From Thermodesulfovibrio sp. (GTDB lineage Bacteria > Nitrospirota > Thermodesulfovibrionia > Thermodesulfovibrionales > Thermodesulfovibrionaceae): a stretch of DNA of 44,517 nt. Location of the stretch: positions 1-44,517 of the forward strand of contig DYFF01000008.1 in NCBI GenBank assembly GCA_020725335.1. Direction: 5' to 3'. A model generated the notes under the pieces. The model saw nothing but the letters and a program-made list of their open reading frames with translations, had not been told where the DNA came from and did no database searches. Made by a program: the position numbers and the translations under genes. This document shows, piece after piece, positions 44,383 to 44,517 of the stretch (position 1 is the stretch's first letter; the number at the start of each line of letters is the position of its first letter).

Positions 44383-44436
44383 ATTATACTTTCTTTTATC
44401 GACGAGTTGACAATATTTTTTAAAAATTCTTATATT
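44383..44436. promoter_or_regulatory. Overlapping divergent promoters of the CBS operon and tRNA-Thr
   Basis: Plus strand: TTGACA (44407-44412), 18-bp spacer, TATATT (44431-44436), 14 nt before tRNA-Thr. Minus strand: TTGTCA (44413-44408), 19-bp spacer, TATAAT (44388-44383). The two -35 elements overlap, so the promoters probably compete. Confidence 0.6.
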
Positions 44437-44450
44437 ATTAAATTGAGATT

Positions 44451-44517
44451 GCCACCGTAGCTCAGCGGGTAGAGCAGCTGATTTGTAATCAGCGGGTCGG
44501 GGGTTCGAATCCCTTCG
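44451..44517 (+). tRNA. tRNA-Thr(TGT), cut by window edge
   Basis: The first 67 nt of a tRNA: acceptor GCCACCG, D-arm GCTCAGCGGGTAGAGC, anticodon stem GCTGA/TCAGC with loop TTTGTAA and anticodon TGT, and T-arm with TTCGAAT. The last acceptor bases lie beyond the window. Confidence 0.95.

Overview
The window is about 44.5 kb of AT-rich, densely packed bacterial chromosome. The gene set suggests a thermophilic anaerobe of the Nitrospirota, most like Thermodesulfovibrio: cytochrome c nitrite reductase NrfHA, hybrid cluster protein, Wood-Ljungdahl methyl-branch genes, a ferredoxin-fused electron-transfer flavoprotein, and a complete HdrABC-MvhDGA hydrogenase/heterodisulfide-reductase locus. This assignment is inference from content; no database search was possible.

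Layout. (1) 1-5350: a cut-off exported protein, a DUF2325 protein, a CRP/FNR-type regulator, nrfHA and the divergent hcp. One inverted repeat sits exactly at -41.5 from two divergent -10 boxes, so nrfHA and hcp look like a nitrosative-stress regulon of the neighbouring regulator. (2) 5325-16184, minus strand: tgt, a NarL-type two-component system, glgC, a C39-like protein, prmC, prfA, a DUF1385 protein, rpmE, ispG and mltG. (3) 16363-20874, plus strand: acsE, acsD, selA (apparently CTG-initiated), dgt and acpS. (4) 20871-24961, minus strand: an aromatic amino acid operon pheA-hisC-aroF-tyrA, divergent from a PLP decarboxylase and speE. (5) 27003-30263: a sigma-54 promoter with tandem upstream sites drives a universal stress protein, a small membrane protein and a YeiH-like transporter; a second Usp and a START-like membrane protein follow. 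(6) 30331-34544, minus strand: etfB-etfA-fabD-mdh-ndk, then a Nudix protein and tRNA-Leu. (7) 35401-42336: hdrA-hdrC-hdrB-mvhD-mvhG-mvhA and a maturation protease. (8) 42333-44517: a PiT phosphate transporter, a PhoU-like protein, a CBS protein and a partial tRNA-Thr.

The most notable feature is in region 7. Two genes are interrupted by in-frame TGA codons at cysteine positions of their families. In hdrA the TGA (codon 195) is at a site where selenocysteine is known in some HdrA proteins. In mvhA the TGA (codon 64) replaces the second cysteine of the N-terminal CxxC that binds the NiFe centre, the bridging ligand. The NiFeSe hydrogenases I know carry selenocysteine only in the C-terminal motif, which here keeps both cysteines. 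Each TGA is followed by a hairpin whose apical loop starts 23 nt downstream, as expected for a bacterial SECIS, and selA is in the same window. This may be an undescribed NiFeSe active-site architecture.

A second theme is leaderless expression: hcpR, tgt, mltG, pheA and the decarboxylase gene each lack a Shine-Dalgarno sequence and have a -10 box with an upstream TG about 5-7 nt before the ATG. No intergenic stretch exceeds 300 bases; the longest (445-735) holds the DUF2325 promoter and AT-rich sequence in which I see nothing else.
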